Source: Shewanella subflava
GTDB taxonomy: Bacteria > Pseudomonadota > Gammaproteobacteria > Enterobacterales > Shewanellaceae
NCBI RefSeq assembly: GCF_025971955.1
Contig: NZ_JAPDMX010000005.1
Span: 62,001 to 126,000, forward strand
Reading direction: 5' to 3'
Length of the DNA: 64,000 bases
The notes beneath the pieces are model-generated. The model did no database searches. It was not told the DNA's origin and saw only the letters and a list, made by a program, of their open reading frames with translations. Position 1 is the stretch's first letter; each line of letters begins with the position of its first letter. This document shows positions 37,162 to 46,345 of this stretch, piece after piece. The position numbers and the translations under genes were made by a program.

Positions 37162-37183
37162 AAAGGGTGCTTGCGCACCCTTT
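37162..37183 (-). terminator. Hairpin between csgA and csgD
   Basis: On the minus strand AAAGGGTGC and GCACCCTTT form a 9-bp stem with a GCAA loop (or a looped GC-rich stem), followed by TTTTGGC. It may stop part of the curlin transcript so that CsgA mRNA greatly exceeds csgDEFG mRNA. Confidence 0.6.
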
Positions 37184-37197
37184 GTTAGACTTTTGTA

Positions 37198-38859
37198 CTA
37201 CATACCTTGTAATACAGTGACAGTGTTTCCCAACCCCATTGAGGTGACATTAGCAGTGTTACTAGCGTCCGTTTGCGTGATAGAAACAGTGTTGTTACCT
37301 GCTCCATTTACATAAACATCTGCATTATGCAATGTACCCGTTTGTGCAATAGTAATGTCATTGTCAGTTCCTGCCCAAGATTCAGCTATCGCATTGTTTA
37401 ATTCACCAGTTTGTGAAATATCTACCTCTGAAGAATAATCAGCAGAGTCAGCATAAGCTTTGTTATCACTACCTGTTTGTGTAATCAATACAGTGTTTTC
37501 TGCACCAAACGTACCAGCACCAATTGCTGTGCCATAATAGTTAGCCGAACCTGAAGCTGTATTACCTACAAAGTTGCGATCACCCGTTTGATTAATGGTA
37601 ATTGTATTGCCGCCGCCTAAATCAGATGCTGCACCTGCGTAGTTAGTGTTACCCAACTGAGAAATAGCAATTGTATTTGCATTGCTTGAGTCATCTTGAT
37701 CTACATATGCAGTATTATCGTCACCAGTTTGAATCACAGTAGCAATATCACTTTCACCATTTTGCATCACTGTCGCAAGGTTACCCAATCCCACTGCAGA
37801 ACCACTTTGAGTTACAGTCGCTGTATTACCCAAATTAGATTGGTCAATATCAGCCACGTTATCATAATCAGATTGGGTCACAGTTGCGGTTAAGTTAGTT
37901 CCTTCTTGGTCAATCATGGCATCATTACTGAAACCACTTTGATTAACAGTTGCAAGACTGTCTGTGTTACCACTTTGGTTGACGCTAACATTACCATCTT
38001 GACCAGTTTGATACACAAATGCATCATCACTATTACCCGACTGCTGTACATTAGCGGTATTGTTTACACCACTTTGATAAACTTCAGCTTCATTAAAGTC
38101 GCCTACTTGGCTAACTGTTGCATCGCTTGAGTTTGCCGTTTGAGAAATATAACCACGGTTATCATCACCTGTTTGGGTTAATGATGCCACGGTATCATCG
38201 GCTGTTGCACTATAACCAAAATTAGCTGTCGCTTGTATGATATCGCCATTGTTACCAGCGCCGGTTTGTGTCAAACTAGCTGAAGCTGCATCTGCAGAGT
38301 CCTGTTCAATATATGCGTTATTACCACCACCTACATTTTGAGTAATGGTTGCATCGGCAAAATCTGACCAATGGTTTTTAATTTCTGCGATATCATCTGA
38401 CCCATTTTGATTGATGGTCGAATTAGCGGCATCTGCATTATCTTGTAAAATGGTTGCATCATTGCGATCACCGACTTGATTAATATCTGCAGCCGCGTTG
38501 TCACCATTATTGAATTTTTGGTCGATAAACGCACTGTTGTCTACACCATCGGTATCAATGGTGGCTACAGCGGTTTGAGTCGCATTACGCTGTGTAATTG
38601 TACCTTCGTTTAATTCACCTGCTTGGGTGATAAATGCATGGGTATCTGAAGTGTCAGATTGAGTGACATATGCTTCGTTTGATGTGCCATCTTGCGAAAC
38701 CGTGGCGTCGTTATTATTACTATTTACTGACTGGGTTACTTCTACAACGTTGCTAGAACCATTTTGAGTAACATCCGCTTCATTTCCATCACTTGCATAA
38801 GCACCCGCTGATGCAAATAGAGCTGTCGAAACTAATATCGCTAATTTAGAATGTTTCAT
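37198..38859 (-). CDS. csgA: CsgA-type major curlin, very long repeat protein
   Basis: The 553-residue secreted protein has a signal peptide of about 22 residues (ending GAYA). More than twenty curlin-type repeats follow, of the form x-T-Q-x-G-x-x-N-x-A, for example ATVSQDGTSNEAYVTQSD and ATVSQVGDFNEAEVYQSG. Escherichia coli CsgA is 151 residues with five repeats. The mature protein is acidic, rich in Asn, Asp, Gln, Thr and Ser, and nearly devoid of Lys. It is the likely amyloid fibre subunit. The downstream part is irregular, with longer interruptions at about residues 415-455. Confidence 0.9.
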   Translation of the reverse strand: MKHSKLAILVSTALFASAGAYASDGNEADVTQNGSSNVVEVTQSVNSNNNDATVSQDGTSNEAYVTQSDTSDTHAFITQAGELNEGTITQRNATQTAVATIDTDGVDNSAFIDQKFNNGDNAAADINQVGDRNDATILQDNADAANSTINQNGSDDIAEIKNHWSDFADATITQNVGGGNNAYIEQDSADAASASLTQTGAGNNGDIIQATANFGYSATADDTVASLTQTGDDNRGYISQTANSSDATVSQVGDFNEAEVYQSGVNNTANVQQSGNSDDAFVYQTGQDGNVSVNQSGNTDSLATVNQSGFSNDAMIDQEGTNLTATVTQSDYDNVADIDQSNLGNTATVTQSGSAVGLGNLATVMQNGESDIATVIQTGDDNTAYVDQDDSSNANTIAISQLGNTNYAGAASDLGGGNTITINQTGDRNFVGNTASGSANYYGTAIGAGTFGAENTVLITQTGSDNKAYADSADYSSEVDISQTGELNNAIAESWAGTDNDITIAQTGTLHNADVYVNGAGNNTVSITQTDASNTANVTSMGLGNTVTVLQGM

Positions 38860-38879
38860 CTTTGTCTTTCCCTATACTC

Positions 38880-39416
38880 TTAGTTAGATAAATTACCTTG
38901 GGTCACAACAACATGTTGTGATGTACCCCATTGAGTTACACCTACAGCATTTCCGGAGCCATACTGCTGGATCCAAATCGCATTCTCACTACCGGTTTGA
39001 TTCACAATCGCAACGTTATCAATACCAATTTGTGTTAAATCAGCCATCAGGCTTACACCCACTTGATTAACTAACGCCACGTTGTTAAAACCGGATTGCA
39101 AAATATTGGCTTCGATATCGCTTCCTGACTGATTCGCAATGGTATGATTATTTGTACCTTGCTGGGTGGTAGAAAGTTGATTACCAAATCCTGATTGAGT
39201 TGAAATAAAATGATTATCTGCCCCCTGTTGATTGAGGTTAACGTTAAGGTCATCGCCAAGCTGTACAACATTGGCTCGATTTCCTCTTACAGCTAACTCA
39301 TCAATATCACTAATGTCTTGGCTCAGACCTGGGAAGGAAAAAAAACACATTATCAACGCTAACAAACCTGCGTTTATTCTTATGCCACCTGTTGTTTGAC
39401 GCTTAATCAAGGTCAT
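38880..39416 (-). CDS. csgB: CsgB-type minor curlin (nucleator)
   Basis: The 178-residue protein has an N-terminal signal peptide (RINAGLLALIMCFFSFPGLS) and a non-repetitive segment (DIDELAVRGNRANVVQLGDD). About five curlin repeats follow, such as NQQGADNHFISTQSGFGNQ, ending in NAVGVTQWGTSQHVVVTQ. Its place before csgA and its low repeat number make it the likely nucleator. I use the ATG at 39416 following AGGAAG; an ATG at 39440 would add eight residues. Confidence 0.85.
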   Translation of the reverse strand: MTLIKRQTTGGIRINAGLLALIMCFFSFPGLSQDISDIDELAVRGNRANVVQLGDDLNVNLNQQGADNHFISTQSGFGNQLSTTQQGTNNHTIANQSGSDIEANILQSGFNNVALVNQVGVSLMADLTQIGIDNVAIVNQTGSENAIWIQQYGSGNAVGVTQWGTSQHVVVTQGNLSN

Positions 39417-39792
39417 GCTTCCTGCCCCTAGGGTATTCATTTAATCCGTTATTCTTTAGCACTCTCAGACAATTTATTTCTGAGCCTTGTGCTATCGGTA
39501 GTGTCAATATTATGACGCTGCATGAACCACAATGAGTCCCCCCACAGTATGAAAGCACCATAGACCTTCAGACTAAATGAGCTTTACACCCCCCCACTTT
39601 ATTACTAGTAAGTAGACGTAATTATCTAAAAATCATAATGTTAAGATATGTAAAATATATATAACGATGTGAGAAACAAGCAGATTAAAGATCTGAAGGC
39701 ACAGATGATGTGGGAGTTTTAGAACCTAACGTCCTAATTCATAGACAGAAGTTTTCAAGCCAGTAACAAAAGCTGAATAATACTAAATTGCA
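39417..39792. other. Curli operon promoter region
   Basis: The 376 bp between csgB and the PP2C-kinase gene contain no gene. They hold two poly-C stretches (about 39537-39545 and 39588-39596) and AT-rich segments. They should contain the csgB promoter and CsgD operator, which I cannot assign. Confidence 0.45.
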
Positions 39793-41601
39793 TTAATTAA
39801 CCAGAGAAATAACCAAAGATATAAATAAAATAATTGACGTGATCTGCCAAAATTTAAGTGGATTTCGATCAATAAGCGGCACACTGACTTTTGTCGCTCC
39901 CTCCTGTTTTGGCGTACTCAGTTGGTGAATAAACTCACAGGTATCAGCCTGTCTAAATGTGGGTTCAATATTCATCGCTTGCTTAAGCACTTTATCCATC
40001 CATTCGGGCACCATAGGGTTAAGTGTATGTACGCAAACATATTCTAATTTCAAAAAATCTTGTCGAGTACGGCACTTTCTCAGTTGACCTTTAAAGGGTA
40101 ACGCTCCCGCTAGCATTTCAAAAGCAATCACAGCAATTGAAAATAAATCAGCTCGGCCATCGGCTTGATAACCCAGTATCACTTCAGGTGCGGTGTAATC
40201 TGCAGTGCCAAGTATTTGATCTCTAATAAGCGGCGTACTGATTTCAGCGATACCTTTAATGTAACAAGAACCAAAATCAATAATTTTTACGGTATTTTGC
40301 CGAGTAACAAAAATATTATCGGGTTTTAAATCTTGATGAAGTGTCTCTTTACGATGAAATGCCCTTACACCCAACTCAATTTGTCGCACTAATTTGAGTA
40401 CATCTTCCACCGGCGCTTTTTTATGATGAACAAGCCACTCGGCTAAACTCAGCCCATCTAAAAATTCAGTGAGATAATATAAAGCAGATTTAGCTTGCTG
40501 TTGCTCAGCAATACTGACCACATAATGGCTGTTTATACGATTACCGACCCAACTTTCTAGCATAAAACGTTCTATGTAAGCTGCGTCGTCAAGATAATTA
40601 ACCGACGGCGTTTTCATACAAAAAGCTTTGCCATCTTGGTTAACCACGCGATATACCTGACTTCGCTGCGATTGATGCACAATATGTGTCACTTGGTAAC
40701 CATCAAGTTTCATTCCTACATCCAGCGGCGGCGGAAACGGCTTACTGGCTAGGCGTTGATAAACATCATCAATGGCTTGATTCGGCAAACCTGCAACATA
40801 CAATAGCTGAACACTGAGGTTGTCTTGACTCTGTAATTGCAGGGCTTTATGTACTAGTTGATCGCAAAATTGCTGACATTGTTGATCGGATAACTGAGGA
40901 TGTTTACTCATAAATCCAAGTAAAAACTGGCTCATTTCATGATCGGTCAGCACATCATGTACACCATCGGTTGTCAGTAAAAATACATCGCCCTCTTGTA
41001 ACGAAATGGCTTTGTAATCAACCTCTAAATTCACATCCATCCCTAATGCTCGGGTCAAATAATGCCGAGTTTCACTGACACTGGTACTGTGGTCTCGACT
41101 TAATTTGGCTAGCTCTCCGGCTCTAAAACGATACACTCGAGAATCACCAACATGGAGCATATGTGCGGTGCAGGACTTAAACACCAATGCAGAAAAGGTA
41201 CACACATAACCTCTGCGGGCATCCCTATAATCTTGCCCTAGTCCATACAACCAGCGGTTTAAGGATGTTAATACTTTATTACTTGATGTTTGCACACTCC
41301 AGGTGTCTGGAGTGGAGTAATAATCACTAATAAAGTTACTGACACTAATCGATGAAGCTTGTGCGCCATTTTCAGCCGTACTCACCCCATCGCTGATCAC
41401 GGTAACAATGCCTTTAGTTGTTAGCATTAATCCAGATGGAATACGAATGCCAACGGCATCCTCATTCGATGCTTTAACTCCTTTGTCTGAGGTCTGACCG
41501 ACATGAATATTTAACTGATTAGATTGCAGTGTAGGCAATACATCATCACCGCTTGACTCTACATTCATGCTATCAACCTGATTATCCACTTGTTTATGCA
41601 T
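39793..41601 (-). CDS. Bifunctional PP2C phosphatase and Ser/Thr protein kinase, tail-anchored
   Basis: The 602-residue protein fuses a PP2C-type phosphatase (about 30-270; SDKGVKASNEDAVGIRIP, HVGDSRVYRF, LTTDGVHDVLTDHE) to a Hanks-type kinase (about 290-560). The kinase has HQDLKPDNIFV, IIDFGSCY and TADYTAPEVILG. A single hydrophobic helix at the C-terminus (FWQITSIILFISLVISLV) would fix it in the inner membrane. It follows the nitrate transporter gene at 132 bases, in the same direction. Similar genes accompany nirBD and nitrate transporters in Pseudomonas. The target protein is unknown; the adjacent transporter and NirB are candidates. Confidence 0.88.
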   Translation of the reverse strand: MHKQVDNQVDSMNVESSGDDVLPTLQSNQLNIHVGQTSDKGVKASNEDAVGIRIPSGLMLTTKGIVTVISDGVSTAENGAQASSISVSNFISDYYSTPDTWSVQTSSNKVLTSLNRWLYGLGQDYRDARRGYVCTFSALVFKSCTAHMLHVGDSRVYRFRAGELAKLSRDHSTSVSETRHYLTRALGMDVNLEVDYKAISLQEGDVFLLTTDGVHDVLTDHEMSQFLLGFMSKHPQLSDQQCQQFCDQLVHKALQLQSQDNLSVQLLYVAGLPNQAIDDVYQRLASKPFPPPLDVGMKLDGYQVTHIVHQSQRSQVYRVVNQDGKAFCMKTPSVNYLDDAAYIERFMLESWVGNRINSHYVVSIAEQQQAKSALYYLTEFLDGLSLAEWLVHHKKAPVEDVLKLVRQIELGVRAFHRKETLHQDLKPDNIFVTRQNTVKIIDFGSCYIKGIAEISTPLIRDQILGTADYTAPEVILGYQADGRADLFSIAVIAFEMLAGALPFKGQLRKCRTRQDFLKLEYVCVHTLNPMVPEWMDKVLKQAMNIEPTFRQADTCEFIHQLSTPKQEGATKVSVPLIDRNPLKFWQITSIILFISLVISLVN

Positions 41602-41733
41602 ACTTTTTTACTCTGGTGATTAGCGATATTGATTGACAATATCTCGTTGGTTCCATAATGCTCAACCGTATTATCAACCATCAACAAATAGCCGCGAGCC
41701 ATGACACTCCTCGCGGCAACATCTGCCCTATCA

Positions 41734-43212
41734 CTAACTCACGCTAATTAAGGTGACTTCACCTTGTTCATTCACCTCAGCAATGTGTCCTTTAGGCTCA
41801 CTCATAAACAGCAGAGTAATAAAGCCAAACACGGCACTGGTAGCAATCACGTAAAAAAACATTTGAGTGGAAACCATTGAATAAACTGTTAAAAAGAATA
41901 CCGCGCCCACATTTCCATAAGCTCCTGTCATACCAGCAATTTGTCCCGTTAATCGGCGTTTAATTAATGGCACTGCGGCAAATACTGCACCTTCACCGCC
42001 TTGGACAAAGAACGAGCACGCCATCACCACGACCACGGCGATCGGTAAGCTCCAGCTTGAGTCAATTTGCGCAACCGAAAAGTATCCGATAGCTAATCCT
42101 GCCGTTAAAATTAATAAGGTAGATTTACGGCCAAACTTATCACTTAGCCACCCACCCCCAGGGCGAGACATGAGGTTCATGAAAGCATAACTTGAAGCCA
42201 CCATACCCGCTTGCGCCATACCTAATCCGAAGGTTTCGGCAAAAAATAATGGCAACATCGACACCACAGCAAGCTCTGAACCAAAGGTGGTGAAATACAG
42301 TACATTCAATACCGCAACTTGCTTAAACTCATAACGTTCAAACTCAGGTACCTCGCGAATAAATATATGCTTGTTTACCTGATAAGTTTGATAAAAGTCG
42401 ACAATAAAGACCAACACTAATAAGCCATAAATCAGTTCGGTGACATTTTGAGTAAACATACTGACACCAGCAGGTGAAAGCTTCCATGCCAGCAAAGCCA
42501 ATGTAGCGTACATCGGTATTTTCATGATGATTAACAACACAAAATCTTTTTTACTGGTAACTTCTAATCCACCCGCTTTTTTAGGTTTAAAATAGGTAGA
42601 GCCTTTTGGTGTGTCAGTGATGTTGAAATAGTACACAAAGGAAAATGCTAAACTCATCAATCCAGTTAAACCAATGGCAAAACGCCAACCATTTTCGCCA
42701 CCAAAAGCTAAAGCAACAGCGGGTAAAGTAAATGCGGCAGCGGCCGAACCAAAGTTGCCCCAACCACCATATATGCCTTCTGCTGTGCCTAACTCTTTAG
42801 CCGGAAACCATTCGCTGACAACTCGAATTCCAATAACAAAACCTGCACCAATGAAACCAATTAAAAATCGCGCTAGCGCAAGTTGTTCAAAAGAATCGGC
42901 AACTGCAAACATAAAACACGGAATAGAACAGATGGCCAGCAAGGCAGAATAAGTGACCTTAGGGCCATATTTGTCGGTTACCATTCCGATAATAATCCTG
43001 GCGGGAATGGTTAAAGCCACGTTTAAAATCAGTAAGGTTTTAATTTGATCCTTTGTTAACCCTAAGCTATCTGCAATGACACTCACCAAAGGTGCGGCGT
43101 TAAACCACACAACGAAGGTGATAAAAAATGCCATCCAGCTCAGGTGTAAAACTTTCATTTTTCCAGAAAAAGAAAATAGCTTAAATTTTTGTGCGCTCAT
43201 GATTAATCCCAT
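41734..43212 (-). CDS. Nitrate/nitrite transporter of the NNP family (MFS)
   Basis: The 492-residue protein has twelve predicted membrane helices and the NNP-family signature segments [38 protein letters not shown] and [16 protein letters not shown]. It includes the [10 protein letters not shown] and [15 protein letters not shown] nitrate signatures. It lies in the nirB-nirD operon three bases after nirD, so it most likely supplies nitrate or exchanges nitrite for assimilation. A start at 43200 is also possible. Confidence 0.88.
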   Translation of the reverse strand: MGLIMSAQKFKLFSFSGKMKVLHLSWMAFFITFVVWFNAAPLVSVIADSLGLTKDQIKTLLILNVALTIPARIIIGMVTDKYGPKVTYSALLAICSIPCFMFAVADSFEQLALARFLIGFIGAGFVIGIRVVSEWFPAKELGTAEGIYGGWGNFGSAAAAFTLPAVALAFGGENGWRFAIGLTGLMSLAFSFVYYFNITDTPKGSTYFKPKKAGGLEVTSKKDFVLLIIMKIPMYATLALLAWKLSPAGVSMFTQNVTELIYGLLVLVFIVDFYQTYQVNKHIFIREVPEFERYEFKQVAVLNVLYFTTFGSELAVVSMLPLFFAETFGLGMAQAGMVASSYAFMNLMSRPGGGWLSDKFGRKSTLLILTAGLAIGYFSVAQIDSSWSLPIAVVVVMACSFFVQGGEGAVFAAVPLIKRRLTGQIAGMTGAYGNVGAVFFLTVYSMVSTQMFFYVIATSAVFGFITLLFMSEPKGHIAEVNEQGEVTLISVS

Positions 43213-43214
43213 CC

Positions 43215-43541
43215 TTATCCTTTGGCCATAACAAACACTTTGCCTTGCTCAGTTTTTATCGCAAACGGGCTAGCAACCAATTGTGGATCTTCTATACACA
43301 CACCGGTTTTTAAGCAGTAATGCTGCTTATATAAAGGCGATGCAACGCAAAGTTGACCTTCCATTTCACAAATCAACCCACGGGCTAATAAACTCACACC
43401 AGTAGCAGGGTCGACATTATCTATCGCAAATAGTCCATGTTTTCCTAAATTAAAAATCGCCACAGCCTTACCCGCAACCCAGGCAGCAACCCCAGTATTT
43501 TGAGGCAAACTTGTTTCATCACATACATTGACCCAACTCAT
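43215..43541 (-). CDS. nirD: NirD, small subunit of NADH-dependent nitrite reductase
   Basis: The 108-residue protein has a Rieske-like fold. In NirD the Cys/His ligands of true Rieske proteins are not conserved, and here too only an isolated set remains ([23 protein letters not shown]). It works with NirB. Its ATG overlaps the nirB stop and the transporter follows after three bases. Confidence 0.93.
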   Translation of the reverse strand: MSWVNVCDETSLPQNTGVAAWVAGKAVAIFNLGKHGLFAIDNVDPATGVSLLARGLICEMEGQLCVASPLYKQHYCLKTGVCIEDPQLVASPFAIKTEQGKVFVMAKG

Positions 43542-46144
43542 ACTCCAACCTCCTCTGTGGCAGTTTCTAGTTCATCTGTGACATCTTTGATGGCAATTGT
43601 GCCGGCTCCTGCATTTTTGCTTAATGCAGGAAAACGCTGCTCTCGAATACGTTCATAAGCGTTAAACTCTGCCGCAGGTGCCGCATCTGGGTTCACAAAC
43701 TCGTTAAATCGCGCTAAGAATGATGGGCGCTCAAGACTGGTTTTCCATTCACATTGATAAGTACCGACGATGTGAGCCATTTGTTTTTCCAACTCAGCAT
43801 TGATGGCTAAAGCATCGTCAACCACAACCGATTGTAAGTAAGGGAGCCCGCCTTCAAGCGATTCCATCCAAGTAGACGTGCGTTGTAACTTGTCAGCCGT
43901 TTTGATGTAAAACATCAAAATTCTATCTATGTATTTATACAAATCTTGTGTCGACAAGTCGGTAGCAAATAAATCACCATGGCGTGGACGCATACCGCCA
44001 TTGCCTGCAACATATAAGTTCCAGCCCTTATCACTGGCTATCACACCAATATCTTTACTTTGGGCTTCAGCGCATTCTCGGGTACAACCCGATACCGCAA
44101 ACTTAATTTTATGAGGGCTGCGCAAGCCTTTGTAACGGTTCTCTAAATCAATAGCTAAACCAACAGAATCTTGCACACCATAACGACACCATGTACTGCC
44201 AACACAGGATTTCACCGTGCGTAAAGATTTACCGTAAGCATGACCCGTTTCAAAACCAGCATCGATTAGCTTTCGCCAAATTTCAGGTAATTGCGATAAC
44301 TTGGCGCCAAACATATCAATGCGCTGCCCTCCGGTAATTTTGGTGTAAAGGTCATATTCTTGTGCAATCTCTCCCATGGCGATTAATTTTTTAGGGGTAA
44401 TTTCACCACCAGCAACACGCGGAACAACTGAGTAGGTACCGTCTTTTTGCAGGTTACCTAAGTAAGCATCATTAGTGTCTTGCAGTTGCACATGGCCTTT
44501 ATCGTGATCTAAGACATAGTGATTTGTTAGGCTGGCAAAAATAGAGGCCGCAGCAGGTTTACAAATATCGCAACCATAATGATGACCATCAGCAGAAGGC
44601 TTACCATGCTGACGAATTAAGGTTTCAAAGTCATGAATGTATTCCACTTGGCATATGTGGTACAAGGCCTGACGATTATGATCAAAGTGAGCACAAATAC
44701 CGCTATTAAAATCTAACCCCTCAGCTTGCAAGGTTTGATCAATAATCTTTTGTACTAATGGCGCACAACCACCACAACCCGACGCCGCACGGGTGCATGA
44801 CTTAATTTCAGCCATTTTGTGATTACCCGCTTTAACCGCGTCAACAATATCGCCCTTAGTTACCTGATGGCATGAGCACACAATAGAAGTGTCTTTCAAG
44901 TCCGATTCAGACTCTGCTCCCGCCAGCAATAATTCCACTGCAGAGCCTTGAATTTCATCTTGCGATAAATACGTATCCAGTAAACGGCTATAATCGCTGT
45001 TGTCACCGATTAACACCGCACCTTTTAAAAACTTACCGCTTTCATCAAGCCACAATTTTTTATAAATACCGGCTTGGTTATCTGATAACTCAACAAATTG
45101 AGCATTATCGAAGCCGCGACTCGCGCCAATAGCGGCAACATCAACCCCTAATAATTTCAATTTGGTACTCATATCGGCACCTTTAAAAGCCATTGGGGTA
45201 ACGTCTGACACCGCTGAAGCAATATGCGACGCCGCAACACGGGCCATCTGGTAACCGGGCGCCACTAAACCAAAAATCTTTTGATCCCATAACGCACACT
45301 CACCAATGGCGTAAACATCGGCAGCAGAAGTTAAGCAGTAATCATCGATAACAATGCCACCGCGCTCGCCAATATTAATATCAGACACTCTAGCTAACGC
45401 ATCTTGTGGGCGGATCCCTGCTGAAAACACAATCATGTCGGTTTCAAGGTACGATTCATCACTAAATGTCATGCGATGTAAGGCGGTTTCACCATCAATA
45501 ATGGCGGTGGTGGCTTTTGATGTATGTACGCTCACCCCTAGCTGCTCAATTTTATGGCACAGTAATTCGCCGGCTTTATCATTTAGCTGAACGGGCATCA
45601 ATTGCGGGGCAAATTCAACAACATGAGTTTTCACACCCAATTGTTGCATGGCATTGGCAGCTTCCAATCCTAGTAACCCACCACCAACCACAACACCTAT
45701 TTTACTATTCAGGGCAGAGGCTTGAATGGCTTCTAAATCTTCAATGGTGCGATACACCAGGCATTGAGCGCGGTTATTACCACTAATTGGCGGCACAAAA
45801 GGAAATGAGCCCGTTGATAGCACTAAACGCGCATAGTCATACACATCACCCTGCGCGCTGGTGAGCGTTTTGGTTTTGGTATCTATGGCGGTAATTTGGG
45901 TATTTAAGTGCAGCGTGATGCTCCAATCGGCATAATCTTGTGCACTGGTTAACATTAAAGAGTCAGCGCTGTTAGTCTCAAAATATTTCGATAATTGCAC
46001 TCTGTCATAGGCTGGACGAGGCTCTTCGCCAAACACGTGCACATCAAACAACTTATTTAGCCCAAGGCTACACAATTGCTCAATAAAGTGATGGCCAACC
46101 ATGCCATTACCGACGACCATTAACTTGGGTTTTGTGACTGCCAT
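43538..46144 (-). CDS. nirB: NirB, large subunit of NADH-dependent nitrite reductase
   Basis: The 868-residue enzyme has an N-terminal FAD/NAD-binding module (about 1-400; VVGNGMVGHHFIE, VGGGLLGLEAANAM), a BFD-like [2Fe-2S] region (CSCHQ, CTRAASGCGGCAPLV) and a C-terminal siroheme/[4Fe-4S] domain. The last includes CVGSTWCRYG and GCTRECAEAQSKDIG. It reduces nitrite to ammonium with NADH. AAGGAG precedes the ATG. It heads the second nitrate-assimilation transcript, behind a sigma-54 promoter and a leader terminator. Confidence 0.95.
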   Translation of the reverse strand: MAVTKPKLMVVGNGMVGHHFIEQLCSLGLNKLFDVHVFGEEPRPAYDRVQLSKYFETNSADSLMLTSAQDYADWSITLHLNTQITAIDTKTKTLTSAQGDVYDYARLVLSTGSFPFVPPISGNNRAQCLVYRTIEDLEAIQASALNSKIGVVVGGGLLGLEAANAMQQLGVKTHVVEFAPQLMPVQLNDKAGELLCHKIEQLGVSVHTSKATTAIIDGETALHRMTFSDESYLETDMIVFSAGIRPQDALARVSDINIGERGGIVIDDYCLTSAADVYAIGECALWDQKIFGLVAPGYQMARVAASHIASAVSDVTPMAFKGADMSTKLKLLGVDVAAIGASRGFDNAQFVELSDNQAGIYKKLWLDESGKFLKGAVLIGDNSDYSRLLDTYLSQDEIQGSAVELLLAGAESESDLKDTSIVCSCHQVTKGDIVDAVKAGNHKMAEIKSCTRAASGCGGCAPLVQKIIDQTLQAEGLDFNSGICAHFDHNRQALYHICQVEYIHDFETLIRQHGKPSADGHHYGCDICKPAAASIFASLTNHYVLDHDKGHVQLQDTNDAYLGNLQKDGTYSVVPRVAGGEITPKKLIAMGEIAQEYDLYTKITGGQRIDMFGAKLSQLPEIWRKLIDAGFETGHAYGKSLRTVKSCVGSTWCRYGVQDSVGLAIDLENRYKGLRSPHKIKFAVSGCTRECAEAQSKDIGVIASDKGWNLYVAGNGGMRPRHGDLFATDLSTQDLYKYIDRILMFYIKTADKLQRTSTWMESLEGGLPYLQSVVVDDALAINAELEKQMAHIVGTYQCEWKTSLERPSFLARFNEFVNPDAAPAAEFNAYERIREQRFPALSKNAGAGTIAIKDVTDELETATEEVGV

Positions 46145-46175
46145 TTTTCGGCTCCTTCATGCCATGGATGCAAAA

Positions 46176-46212
46176 AACAAAAAAGCGCCAACTCCACTTA
46201 AAGAGTTGGCGC
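46176..46212 (-). terminator. Intrinsic terminator in the nirB leader (attenuator candidate)
   Basis: On the minus strand GCGCCAACTC and GAGTTGGCGC form a 10-bp stem with an 8-base loop, followed by TTTTTTGTTTTTT. It lies about 31 bases before the nirB start and 45 bases after the predicted transcript start. It can stop read-through from nasT and can also act as the regulated terminator overcome by NasT. Confidence 0.9.
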
Positions 46213-46267
46213 CATTGCCTAATACAAACCAGATTTTAATTTAGACTTTTAATGCTAATGGTGTCAT

Positions 46268-46283
46268 TGCAGGCAACATGCCA
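46268..46283 (-). promoter_or_regulatory. Sigma-54 promoter of nirB
   Basis: TGGCATGTTGCCTGCA on the minus strand has GG and GC exactly ten bases apart and matches the -24/-12 consensus TGGCACG-N4-TTGCW at all but two specified positions. The start would be near 46257, 114 bases before nirB. Confidence 0.8.
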
Positions 46284-46345
46284 CAAAACCCATCTAATAT
46301 AAAAATAATTAACATCATAAAAACAGTAACTTAAATCAAATTCAG

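Noticed and set aside
46213..46257. ANTAR two-hairpin RNA target in the nirB leader
   Set aside because: Possible stems exist but no hexaloop with A at position 1 and G at 4 could be drawn; recorded only as an open question.
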